Notes under the pieces: generated by a model
The model's input: the letters and a program-made list of their open reading frames with translations, nothing else
Told to the model about the DNA's origin: nothing
Database searches by the model: none
NCBI GenBank assembly: GCA_002841765.1
Contig: PHAV01000009.1
Location: 142,969-206,968, forward strand
Length of the DNA stretch: 64,000 nt
Source of the DNA: Deltaproteobacteria bacterium HGW-Deltaproteobacteria-4
GTDB lineage: Bacteria; Desulfobacterota; Desulfuromonadia; Desulfuromonadales; UBA2197
Direction of reading: 5' to 3'
In this document: one piece after another, positions 44,194 through 53,460 of the stretch
Position numbering within the stretch: position 1 is the stretch's first letter
Layout of the letters: every line of letters starts with the position of its first letter
Made by a program: the position numbers and the translations under genes

Positions 44194-46308
44194 ATGAGCA
44201 GCAACGCCATGCACACCATCGAGCAGATCGAATCGAGCCTCTGGGAGGCCGCCGATCAGCTTCGCGCCAACTCCAAACTCACCTCCAGTGAATATTGTAT
44301 GCCGGTCCTCGGAGTGATCTTCCTGCGTCACGCCAGCAACCGTTACGAAGTCGCTCTGGCACAGATCAAGGCTGAGCAGCAAGCCGGCAAGATGCCGAAC
44401 CGTCCGTTAATGAAGGGTGATTTTATCAAGCGCCGGGCCTTGATGATGCCGGAGATTGCTCGCTATGACTCCCTGCTGAAACTCCCCAGTGGTGCCAACC
44501 TCGGTACGGCGATCGTCGATGCGATGAATGCCATCGAGGCGGACTTCGAGCCTCTCAACGGACAACTTCCCAAAGAATATGATCGCTTCGAAAACGATCT
44601 CCTCGAACATCTGCTGCGTACCTTCGACAGTGCTGCCCTGCGTACGGCCAGCGGCGACATCTTTGGTCGCATCTACGAATACTTCCTGATGAAGTTCGCC
44701 ATGCAGGGAGCGCAGGATAACGGCGAGTTCTTCACTCCGCCCTCGCTGGTCCAGACCATTGTCAACGTCATTGAGCCGGATCACGGCATTGTCTTCGATC
44801 CGGCTTGCGGCTCCGGCGGCATGTTCGTTCAGTCGAGTCACTTCATCGAGAGCCACGGTGAGGACACCAGCCACAAGCTCACCTTCTACGGACAGGAGAA
44901 GACCGCCACCACCATCCGCCTCGCCAAGATGAATCTGGCGGTGCATGGCCTGGAAGGGGACATCCGCGAGGCCAATACTTTCTATCAGGATGAGCATCCC
45001 ATCTGGGGCAAGTGCGATTTTGTCATGGCTAACCCTCCTTTCAACGTCGATATGGTCGATGCCGAGAAGATCAAGGATGATCGTCGTCTCCCCTTCGGCC
45101 TGCCGGGGGTGAACAAGACCAAGAAGGTCGGCAACGGCAACTACCTGTGGATCTCTTACTTCCACAGCTACCTCGGCGAAAAGGGCCGGGCCGGATTCGT
45201 CATGTCGTCACAGGCCTCCAGCGCCGGGCACGGCGAGGCCGAGGTGCGGCGCAAGTTGGTTGAGACCGGTGATGTCGACGTGATGATCTCGATTCGTTCC
45301 AACTTCTTCTACACCCGCACCGTGCCCTGTGAACTCTGGCACTTCGACAAAGGGAAGCCGGCAGAGCGTCGCGATCAAGTGTTGATGCTCGATGCCCGCA
45401 ATATCTACCGCAAGGTCACCCGCAAGATTTATGACTTCAGCCCCGAGCAACTTGCCAACCTCACCGCCATTGTCTGGCTCTATCGTGGGGAACAAAATCG
45501 CTTCCTCGGACTGGTGCAGGATTACTTCAACAGTTTATGCGAAGAAATCGTCGCAATCCCGCATGAACTGGGCTTTTACGACGCCACTCTGGTCACTTTG
45601 TGCCAGCAATTAACTGAATTACCTGAATCAATTCGGGGTATCGAGACAGTTAATCCCGATCAACACCACGCCTTGGTTGATGCCCTTGCCGAAGTCAGTG
45701 AGGCCATCAACGCCTACCAGTCCGACCGCACTCTGTTGCTTGCCGATCTGTCGGCATTCCTGAAAACCAATACACCCTCACCCGATACCAATGCCGCACA
45801 GCATACAGCACGGCAAGCATTTGATCCGTTGGCGGAGCGGTGCCGGGGATTGGTGAAGCAGGTTGACCTGCTCTACAAGTTGACCGCTCGTGCCGGACAG
45901 GCCGCACAGGAGTTAACCGGGATCGAGGAGGTAGCGGAGCTCTATGATCGTCGCGCCGGCAACCGTCTGATCAAGCAGATGGACGAAGAACGCAAGCAGG
46001 CGGTGGAGCAGCTTAAACAAGCGGTCTATTTCCATCGTCAGATTCACTGGCTACAAGAGCGCTTCCCCGAGGCCGTGATGGTGCCGGTGCCGGGGCTTTG
46101 TAAGGTGGTCAATCGTACTGATATCGAGGCTGCCGACTGGAGTTTGACGCCCGGTCGCTATGTCGGCGTTGCTCCTGCCGAAGTCGATGACGATTTTGAT
46201 TTTGAGCAGACGATGCGGGATATCCATGTCGAGTTGAAGGACTTGAATTTAGAAGCAGTGGAATTGGCGGCGACGATTCAGGAGAACTTTGAGGAGCTGG
46301 GGGGATAA
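44194..46308 (+). CDS. hsdM: Type I restriction-modification DNA methyltransferase subunit
   Basis: A 704-residue N6-adenine methyltransferase. The helical HsdM_N domain (about 1-140; LWEAADQLRANSKLTSSEYCMPVLG, in 44224-44300) precedes the catalytic domain, with SAM motif FDPACGSGGMF (about 200) and catalytic motif ANPPFNV (about 279). A long helical C-terminal third (about 430-704) is present, larger than in EcoKI HsdM but usual in one branch of type I systems. The ATG at 44194 follows a GGAG by 10 bases; one five codons later is an alternative. hsdS begins right after the stop. GC-rich like the host. Confidence 0.93.
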   Translation: MSSNAMHTIEQIESSLWEAADQLRANSKLTSSEYCMPVLGVIFLRHASNRYEVALAQIKAEQQAGKMPNRPLMKGDFIKRRALMMPEIARYDSLLKLPSGANLGTAIVDAMNAIEADFEPLNGQLPKEYDRFENDLLEHLLRTFDSAALRTASGDIFGRIYEYFLMKFAMQGAQDNGEFFTPPSLVQTIVNVIEPDHGIVFDPACGSGGMFVQSSHFIESHGEDTSHKLTFYGQEKTATTIRLAKMNLAVHGLEGDIREANTFYQDEHPIWGKCDFVMANPPFNVDMVDAEKIKDDRRLPFGLPGVNKTKKVGNGNYLWISYFHSYLGEKGRAGFVMSSQASSAGHGEAEVRRKLVETGDVDVMISIRSNFFYTRTVPCELWHFDKGKPAERRDQVLMLDARNIYRKVTRKIYDFSPEQLANLTAIVWLYRGEQNRFLGLVQDYFNSLCEEIVAIPHELGFYDATLVTLCQQLTELPESIRGIETVNPDQHHALVDALAEVSEAINAYQSDRTLLLADLSAFLKTNTPSPDTNAAQHTARQAFDPLAERCRGLVKQVDLLYKLTARAGQAAQELTGIEEVAELYDRRAGNRLIKQMDEERKQAVEQLKQAVYFHRQIHWLQERFPEAVMVPVPGLCKVVNRTDIEAADWSLTPGRYVGVAPAEVDDDFDFEQTMRDIHVELKDLNLEAVELAATIQENFEELGG

Positions 46309-47451
46309 GTGGGCGTAGAAAGAGTACCAATTGAATCGCTCTGCACAAAAGTAACAAGCGGAGGTACGCCATCTCGCTCAGATTTAACTCTTTGGGAAGA
46401 TGGAGTAATCCCTTGGTTCAAAACTGGCGAATTAAATGACTGGTACGTTGAAGATGCGGAAGAGAAGATAACCCTAGAAGCACTTTCTAAATCATCGGCA
46501 AAATTATTTCCGCAGAATACTGTCCTTATGGCCATGTATGGTGATGGAAAAACGATTACAAGTCTTGGCATTCTCCGCAATGAAGCTGCAACGAATCAAG
46601 CATGCTTTGCAATGATAGCAGACCCAGCAAAGTGTGATTTCTTGTATCTTTTCTATGCTCTTAAGTATCATCGGCATGAACTTTTAAAACTCGTTGTGGC
46701 AGGCGCACAGCGCAATTTAAGTAGCGGGATTATCCGCAAATTTAAGATTATTACGTTTCCGCTCCCGGAACAAAAACGCATCGCCGCTATTCTCTCCACC
46801 TATGATGACCTGATCGAAAACAACCGGCGACGGATGGCGCTGTTGGAAGAGGCGGCGCGGCAGGTGTATCAGGAGTGGTTCGTGCGCCTGCGCTTCCCCG
46901 GTTATGAACATACCCGGATTGTTGATGGCGTGCCGGAGGGGTGGGAGAGAATGCCACTCGAATCAGCCCTTGTTCTTCAGCGTGGCTTTGATCTTCCCAG
47001 CCAAGACAGATTAGACGGGTCGGTCCCGATTTATGCCTCGACTGGGGTGAATGGCAGACACAATATTGCAAAAGCAAAAGCCCCCGGCGTCGTCACCGGT
47101 CGAAGCGGCTCGCTCGGCATGGTTCACTATGTCCACGAAGATTACTGGCCACTTAATACGACCTTGTGGGTCAAGGAGTTTCGGCGGGCTTCTCCTCTAT
47201 TCGCCTTTTTTCTGCTTTCCTCACTTCGCCTTGACCAGTATAACGGCGGCGTCTCGGTTCCAACGCTGGATCGGAAGGTGGTTCACAAGATTGAGGTTGT
47301 TGTGCCAAATAACAAAATCCAGGCACTTTTTGGTGACTACGTGATGCCGATGCTTACACAGCTGCGGAACTTGGGAATTTACAACGACAAACTTCGTGCC
47401 GCCCGCGACCTGCTGATGCCGAAGCTGATGAGTGGGGAGATCACTGTATGA
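46309..47451 (+). CDS. hsdS: Type I restriction-modification specificity subunit
   Basis: A 380-residue specificity subunit with GTG start directly after the hsdM stop (GGGGGGA as ribosome site). It has the circular HsdS plan: target-recognition domain 1 (about 1-150), central conserved helix with PLPEQKRIAAILSTYDDLIENNRRR (positions 46758-46830), target-recognition domain 2 (about 205-350) and the closing conserved segment AARDLLMPKLMSGEI. The first domain (46309-46750) is visibly AT-rich, whereas the central conserved part is GC-rich, as expected after exchange of a recognition domain. The target sequence cannot be predicted. Confidence 0.92.
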   Translation: MGVERVPIESLCTKVTSGGTPSRSDLTLWEDGVIPWFKTGELNDWYVEDAEEKITLEALSKSSAKLFPQNTVLMAMYGDGKTITSLGILRNEAATNQACFAMIADPAKCDFLYLFYALKYHRHELLKLVVAGAQRNLSSGIIRKFKIITFPLPEQKRIAAILSTYDDLIENNRRRMALLEEAARQVYQEWFVRLRFPGYEHTRIVDGVPEGWERMPLESALVLQRGFDLPSQDRLDGSVPIYASTGVNGRHNIAKAKAPGVVTGRSGSLGMVHYVHEDYWPLNTTLWVKEFRRASPLFAFFLLSSLRLDQYNGGVSVPTLDRKVVHKIEVVVPNNKIQALFGDYVMPMLTQLRNLGIYNDKLRAARDLLMPKLMSGEITV

Positions 47452-49112
47452 GTATAGATGTCGCTAAGGAGCGACAAAAGTTGTCTCAAGGAGCATTTCA
47501 AGAGTGGATCGTTCGGGATATCCGCCCGACAGAAATGGTCACGGTATATCTCAGTGACCATGCTGATTTTCCCAAGGTCTTTATGTTTTGCTGCTTACTC
47601 CCAAATGATACTGTCGACCGGAGTTTGAGCGACATTTCTTGGGATTTAAGCTGCGGAGATGGACTGCCGGGTGCGGAGACACACTATGAAGCAGGACATA
47701 AAATCGTAGAGTACCTTCGTTACGGCGAAAGCTCGGGAATTGAGCCTCTAGTAATATCTCGTAGCTTTCACGATATGCGTGAGAAATATCTTGAGCTAAA
47801 CGAGGAATTCCGCCTATTTCACAATCTTTATCACGACCGTAAACTTGACCATTTTATAAAGATAGACGATGCCGGCAACGAACAACTGGTGGCAACTATT
47901 GAGCCAAAGAGAATAAATATCCGCCTTCAAGAAATTCAACAATTTCTTGCCATTAAAGAAATGCACCTTGCCGTTATGTTTGATGCACGGGCAAACTCTA
48001 CAGTTCCATTTATAGATCTTGGGATAGAGGAAAGTGGGCAAGATTTTCGGGATGGGCTTCTTGTATACGCTCTACATTACGGAGACTTACACGTCGGGGG
48101 GACACGCGCATTTACAAGACTTCTAGGGAAGCGGCTGTTTCCACCTTTCCCCAAAGAAAAAAGTGGATTCTGGGGATTCGCTGATAAAGAGACGGAGAAT
48201 ACGGTGGATTTTATTATCGACGTTGATGAGTATGGCGACGAAATCTTTCATTCCGCGAATCCGGACCACTTATCAAATTATTTCGGAGGGAATCCGGGAG
48301 CGCCGCACTACCTAACGCCTGTCCATTTCAGAAAAGAAGTCCTCAACAAGTATTATCAACAATCGTCAAAATATTCGGTTACAGACGGTGATCTTGGTTG
48401 CGGTTCTCTCTGGGGTATGACAATGGATAACCATCATGACGAACGAGTGATCGCTTGGCTTGGGGATCTTGGTCGTGATCTGCCTTATGAAGAGCAGTTG
48501 CACTGGAGAAGCTATAATATTCCTCCAGTAGGTGGGGTAAGCGATACCTTTCACAAGAGACAGATCCTTGCCCAGTTTGCTGATTCAGACCATCCTGAAC
48601 ATGTATTCAAGTACCGGTACAGTGATCTGGAAAAGGCATGTAACACAGAACTAGGCTGGTCCCTTTTGCTCCCCCTCTCAAAAGAGGATGATCATTTTTT
48701 CGCGGGCATTAGGATCCCCGCTACTGATGAACAAAAAGATTTTGATGATCTTGTTTTGGGATTGACGAAGATCCTCGTTGATTCATTGAATGAAAAAGAG
48801 CTTAACAAATTTATACCCACGGATGATCGGGGAGAGATCAAAGGGAGTATTTCCAGACTAGAGAAGGCACTCGCTGCTCTCGGAGTAACAGCGTATGAGG
48901 AACACATTAAGTTCCTTCGTGACCTTCAAAATCTTCGATCCTGTAGCACAGCTCATCGAAAAGGCAGTAACTATCGAAAAATAGCTGAAGAACTCAATAT
49001 CGATAACCAATCTTTGAGAAAAGTATTTGAAGGGATTCTTGATAAAGGAATACTGTACCTGAAGTTTTTGGAAGGATTAGTGAAGTCTGGTAATTTGAAA
49101 ACCGCTTCTTAA
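47448..49112 (+). CDS. Protein of unknown function inserted in the hsd operon (554 residues)
   Basis: I recognise no family. It overlaps hsdS by four bases (ATGA) with GGGGAG upstream, so it is translated as part of the operon. The first half (about 1-230) is mixed alpha/beta with phrases such as WIVRDIRPTEMVTVYLSDHADFP and MHLAVMFDARANS. The middle has HRXS-poor, His/Asp-rich stretches (NHHDERVIAWLGDLGRDLPYEEQLHWRSYN, within 48429-48520). The C-terminal 130 residues look helical and include a likely winged-helix-like unit (YRKIAEELNIDNQSLRKVFEGIL). No transmembrane segment. AT-rich relative to hsdM and hsdR. Being co-translated with HsdS suggests an accessory or effector role in defence, which is inference. 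Confidence 0.7.
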   Translation: MSIDVAKERQKLSQGAFQEWIVRDIRPTEMVTVYLSDHADFPKVFMFCCLLPNDTVDRSLSDISWDLSCGDGLPGAETHYEAGHKIVEYLRYGESSGIEPLVISRSFHDMREKYLELNEEFRLFHNLYHDRKLDHFIKIDDAGNEQLVATIEPKRINIRLQEIQQFLAIKEMHLAVMFDARANSTVPFIDLGIEESGQDFRDGLLVYALHYGDLHVGGTRAFTRLLGKRLFPPFPKEKSGFWGFADKETENTVDFIIDVDEYGDEIFHSANPDHLSNYFGGNPGAPHYLTPVHFRKEVLNKYYQQSSKYSVTDGDLGCGSLWGMTMDNHHDERVIAWLGDLGRDLPYEEQLHWRSYNIPPVGGVSDTFHKRQILAQFADSDHPEHVFKYRYSDLEKACNTELGWSLLLPLSKEDDHFFAGIRIPATDEQKDFDDLVLGLTKILVDSLNEKELNKFIPTDDRGEIKGSISRLEKALAALGVTAYEEHIKFLRDLQNLRSCSTAHRKGSNYRKIAEELNIDNQSLRKVFEGILDKGILYLKFLEGLVKSGNLKTAS

Positions 49113-49139
49113 ATCGACCACACAGAGGAATACAGTGTA

Positions 49140-52100
49140 ATGCAAGATTTTAAGGCAATTGACGACTCATGGATACCAGATAACTCGGCAGAATGGTTTT
49201 CTTGGCTTGCATCCGAGGAAGAGAAGTCCCGCAATTCTTATCTGGCAAAACCTGCCACGTTGATAGCTGATTATAGGAAAGAGAAATCAATTACCCGAGC
49301 TTATGAAGGGCGGGAAATCCTGGAGTTGCTGCAAAATGCTGCGGACCAGGCACGGGAACATGATTGTGCCGGTCGGGTTGTTATAGAGTTATTACCTGAA
49401 GGATTAATTGTAGCAAATACAGGTGCATCTTTTTCGGTTGGAGGGGTTCAGTCACTTGAAACTGCTCACCTGAGCCCCAAATGGCGTAAAAGACGACATC
49501 TCATCGGCAATAAAGGGCTTGGATTCCGTTCAATTCTAAACTGGTCACATTCCCCTATAATACTCAGTGGAGCACTGAGCCTAGCGTACTGTCCCGACTT
49601 CTTGAAGCAAACCTTATCTTCGCTCATTAAAAATCCTGAGATAAAACATCGGGTGGATCAAGAGCGTGGCGAAACGGACGAACTGATTCTCCCTCTCTTG
49701 CCATTTCCGGGCTACTCAGAGTCAGGCTGCTTAGATCCTTTGCTTGCAAACAACTCTGCAACATTGATTTTTGAACGATGCAAAGCATGGCGAGAAAAAG
49801 GGTATGATACAATCGTAGGAATGCCTTTTGACCGGCCAAATGCTTATAAGTCAGCGAAGAAACAACTTAAAATCTTGCGCCCTGAAGTTCTGTTATTCGT
49901 TACGAATCTTGCTGAAATTCGTTTTGTCACTCCCAACACAGTCGATCGTATGTGGCGATTAGAAGGTAATGACGATTTATCGATGGTGATTCAGAACGGC
50001 GAACCATTAGGACTATGGAGAGTCCACCGTAAAACAGATGCAATCCCCGAGGACAAACTCGACCCTGATCAAAATGGTCCTTTGGATTACGAAGTCGCTG
50101 TGGCTATTCCAGACGTTGTGCGTATTGAAGAGTTGAAGACATCGCCGCTGTTTTCCCATTTCCCGACTGAAATTGAATTGCCACTTCCTGTAGTCTGCCA
50201 CGTAACACTCGAACTAAACCAAAACCGCAATCACACAGAACCACGCAAAAGCAATAAATATGTGCTCGACCAACTGGCTATTTTTCTTGCCGAAGTCGCA
50301 GAAAGCCGCTCCAGGAATTATCCGGAAGGCCCAAATGCAGGCTTCAGGTTGTTGCTCCCTCTTAGTAACTATCCGAGTGATCTGGTCCGAGAGGAGTTCC
50401 CTGAGCAATTGATTCTGGCCGCACAAGAGCGAGCCATTATTCCGACATTGAGCGGCATACCCATGTGTCCTAAAGACGCCAGAATTGTGAAAGGTGAAGA
50501 TAATTCATGGTTGCCTGCTACTGTGTTTCCTGAAGTGGCAGTTGTTCGATCTGAAAAAGAACGGGAGTTTTTTGCTGCACTTAAAGTCCCTCAATTAGTC
50601 AATAATGAATTAAGAAGGCGTATCATTGAACATAAGGACCTATCGGTTAATGAGCGCGCTTCACTGATTTCTGGACTCATAAGGTATGAGATTGACCGAT
50701 CTGTCCATAGTTCTTCATTGTTACTTGATAATAACAACGACACTGTTCTGGATGCTTCTCAGGTTTTTCTTGCTCCGAGCGCCACATCAACGCCAACTCT
50801 TCCTGACTGGATGTCTCTACGCTTTCTGCACGATGGATTACGCATCGAGCTCATGCGGCAATTAAAGGCACAAGATGTTCGTGACCTTCAAGGAAAGCTA
50901 TCGTCATTCGGTGTGCTGGAATACTCCCTTGCAAATTTAATACGTCGCTTGCTGACAGATGCCAACAGGCTAAAGAGGAGGCAACCAGATCTCACTACAA
51001 AAATTGATGAAGATGTCAGAGCTGCCGTGTTCTCTTTTTTTCTGACAGAGGGGAAAACTGGTAAACGACCTGACTTCCCGGCAAATGTATCTCTGCCCTT
51101 ACCGACGCAAGCAGGCGCAACTGCTTCAGCAGATAAGCTTTACTTTGGTAGTGGCTATGGAAGCCATGGCAATATTTTGCAGTCCCTTTACACAAAAAGT
51201 CTCGACAAGTTGGTTGTAGCACCTGATCGGACTGGACTGACAGGTAGCCCGGATGACATACAAGCATTCCTTACGTGGATTGGGGTTGCTGAATGGCCAA
51301 GAGAAGAATTTAATGATCACCCAGACGATGGATTCCTAAACTTCGTGCTGGGTAAAATCCTATATCCAACAAAGTTTGGAGAATATTTTTTCGAAACGAT
51401 GGAAAAAGTTCAAAATCCTAGACTAACAAAGATCCGCTCTGTCGACAGTTTGAAAGAAATCCTTAGCAACGCTCCACCTGCTGCCATCACAGCTTGGTTG
51501 GCACTGGACACCCGAATACATCATTGGTTAAGACCTCAAACAGATAACGCACAGCTTACTGCTCGATACTCTGCCGATATTAATTTACGTCTTTACCGCA
51601 ACCCGTTACCAAGTTATCTCCGCTGGAAAATTGAAAGCACCTCTTGGATACCCAGTGAAAATGGTGAACTTCTTAGACCAAGGGACTGCGTCTTGGGTCA
51701 ACGAGCTATTGAAGCCCTGTTCCCGAGGCCGCCAAAACCATCGTCTGAAGAAATGGATCGATTTAGGTTAGTTGATGCCGACCTGATTGAAGGCTGGCGA
51801 CGGGCAGGAGTCCTGACCAGTTTAGCCGAACTAGAATTGGAAGACATTTATGCTCGTTTGACGGAACTCCCTGAGCGAGACCCTGAAGGTAAGCTGGCAC
51901 GATCTCTCTATCGTTGGTTGCTTGATGCCTCTGACTTGGCAATGGGAAGCGGAGCGGCAGCAAAAGAGAGATTTATCAAAAGCGGTAAAATGTGGGGAGT
52001 CCACAGAGAAATAACTGGATATTATCCGGTCAATGACCTTCGCCATGCTGATTCTGAGGGTCTACCTACCAGCTTGCTATCAAACTTGAATATAGTAGAT

Positions 52101-53459
52101 CTCCCGTACCGACTTGGGCCAGATAAGGTTGAACGAGTATTTGGCGTAAAAGCAATTGACCGCATGGGGATAGATCAGCGCGTCCGGAGTTATCAACTTT
52201 CTGCCAATTTGGATCAGGAGTTCCAGAAGGCGAAACCGTTTCTATATTTATTGAGGAATTCACAGACTATTCGAGCGCAATACCTTAAGTCTTTGAAAAG
52301 TTTGTCTCTCAGAATCTGTTCTGAGTTGACAGCAGTTATAAAATACGAAGACCAAGAATTCGAATTCATGCCACCGATTTGGGGATGGCTTATAGAAAAT
52401 GATGTGCTTTATGTTCGGTCAGATCCAGCAGAGCCTCTGAATATAGCCAATGATCTTCTAGCGGACACGATCGGTGCTGCAATTGCTTCTATATTTCGCA
52501 TTGGAGATGGTGGTGAGTTCGCAAGGATGTTTCTCTGTGCTGAACGAGACCGCAAATCCCTCTTGCTTAGAATTCGGGGCGAGGTTGCGGATGAGAATAT
52601 GGAGCAGATTATTGCAGATTTTGGTGCCGCTGATACGTCATCTCGTGTGGCTACAATGCCAGCAAGCCAACCCATTGAAGATCCGACTGTGAAACCCGTA
52701 CAACCGAAAGATCCTCAGACGAATACAGTAGCACCTCCAGAGAAACCTGAAGAAACGGAGGCACCATCTCCTAATCCTTCGAGTGGCGGTCCGCTCTCAA
52801 TATTGCCAGAACCGCATAATCCAGTTGGCACTCCTATAAAGCACCCGCTCAGAATTCAAAGAACAACGGGTGGTGCAAAACCAACAGTTACACATAAGGT
52901 AACGGATGGTGCATTTTGCGAGCGAAAAGCCGTCGAATTCGAAGAAACTTGTGATCCCCCTCGATTCCCTCTCTTGGTTGGCCAGATCACGGGTAGTCTA
53001 GCATTTGGGTGCGACATCTTAAGTTTTTCTACACCTGATGATCGAGAAGCGTTCAGATCAGGTGCTGACCGGAACCTCGCAAAAATAACACGGTTTATTG
53101 AAGTAAAAGGCCGGAAGCATGAGAGCGGTGCCATAGAGTTAAAAGGGAACGAGCTGAACTCAGCCATAGAAAATAATGCAAGATTCTATCTTTATCGATT
53201 ATACAAATACGGGATAGACGAGTATCAATTGAGCATTCTCCAAAACCCTCTTGAGCAGAAAGAAGCTCTAGCTTCATCCATATATGTAGACCTTAATCGG
53301 GCAAAGGATACGAAAAGGTTTGCGTTGACAGGGGGACTTCAAGAAGATTCAGAGGGCAAATTCCTTTGTGATGAAGTTTCATTGGACAGTTTCAAGCAGG
53401 GGGCATTGTCTACTTTGAGTATAGTTCGGCAAGATATGCCATTGATGGAGAAAACTTAG
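49140..53459 (+). CDS. Sacsin/NO VEIN-like GHKL ATPase with C-terminal NOV_C (DUF3883) nuclease-like domain
   Basis: A 1439-residue protein. Residues about 30-145 form a GHKL/Hsp90-type ATP-binding domain: N-box REILELLQNAADQA (Asn66), ANTGASFSVGGVQSL in the position of the nucleotide-binding glycine motif, and lid motif HLIGNKGLGFRS (121-131). This arrangement is that of sacsin and MORC-like proteins. A long middle region (about 150-1190) is unassigned. A proline-rich linker (about 1200-1265) leads to a C-terminal domain with ITRFIEVKGRKHESGAIELKG (about 1316-1336), the E-x-K core of the DUF3883/NOV_C family, related to PD-(D/E)XK nucleases. The same two-end architecture occurs in plant NO VEIN. 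AGAGGAA precedes the ATG. AT-rich. It is probably an ATP-driven defence effector. Confidence 0.75.
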   Translation: MQDFKAIDDSWIPDNSAEWFSWLASEEEKSRNSYLAKPATLIADYRKEKSITRAYEGREILELLQNAADQAREHDCAGRVVIELLPEGLIVANTGASFSVGGVQSLETAHLSPKWRKRRHLIGNKGLGFRSILNWSHSPIILSGALSLAYCPDFLKQTLSSLIKNPEIKHRVDQERGETDELILPLLPFPGYSESGCLDPLLANNSATLIFERCKAWREKGYDTIVGMPFDRPNAYKSAKKQLKILRPEVLLFVTNLAEIRFVTPNTVDRMWRLEGNDDLSMVIQNGEPLGLWRVHRKTDAIPEDKLDPDQNGPLDYEVAVAIPDVVRIEELKTSPLFSHFPTEIELPLPVVCHVTLELNQNRNHTEPRKSNKYVLDQLAIFLAEVAESRSRNYPEGPNAGFRLLLPLSNYPSDLVREEFPEQLILAAQERAIIPTLSGIPMCPKDARIVKGEDNSWLPATVFPEVAVVRSEKEREFFAALKVPQLVNNELRRRIIEHKDLSVNERASLISGLIRYEIDRSVHSSSLLLDNNNDTVLDASQVFLAPSATSTPTLPDWMSLRFLHDGLRIELMRQLKAQDVRDLQGKLSSFGVLEYSLANLIRRLLTDANRLKRRQPDLTTKIDEDVRAAVFSFFLTEGKTGKRPDFPANVSLPLPTQAGATASADKLYFGSGYGSHGNILQSLYTKSLDKLVVAPDRTGLTGSPDDIQAFLTWIGVAEWPREEFNDHPDDGFLNFVLGKILYPTKFGEYFFETMEKVQNPRLTKIRSVDSLKEILSNAPPAAITAWLALDTRIHHWLRPQTDNAQLTARYSADINLRLYRNPLPSYLRWKIESTSWIPSENGELLRPRDCVLGQRAIEALFPRPPKPSSEEMDRFRLVDADLIEGWRRAGVLTSLAELELEDIYARLTELPERDPEGKLARSLYRWLLDASDLAMGSGAAAKERFIKSGKMWGVHREITGYYPVNDLRHADSEGLPTSLLSNLNIVDLPYRLGPDKVERVFGVKAIDRMGIDQRVRSYQLSANLDQEFQKAKPFLYLLRNSQTIRAQYLKSLKSLSLRICSELTAVIKYEDQEFEFMPPIWGWLIENDVLYVRSDPAEPLNIANDLLADTIGAAIASIFRIGDGGEFARMFLCAERDRKSLLLRIRGEVADENMEQIIADFGAADTSSRVATMPASQPIEDPTVKPVQPKDPQTNTVAPPEKPEETEAPSPNPSSGGPLSILPEPHNPVGTPIKHPLRIQRTTGGAKPTVTHKVTDGAFCERKAVEFEETCDPPRFPLLVGQITGSLAFGCDILSFSTPDDREAFRSGADRNLAKITRFIEVKGRKHESGAIELKGNELNSAIENNARFYLYRLYKYGIDEYQLSILQNPLEQKEALASSIYVDLNRAKDTKRFALTGGLQEDSEGKFLCDEVSLDSFKQGALSTLSIVRQDMPLMEKT

Positions 53460-53460
53460 A

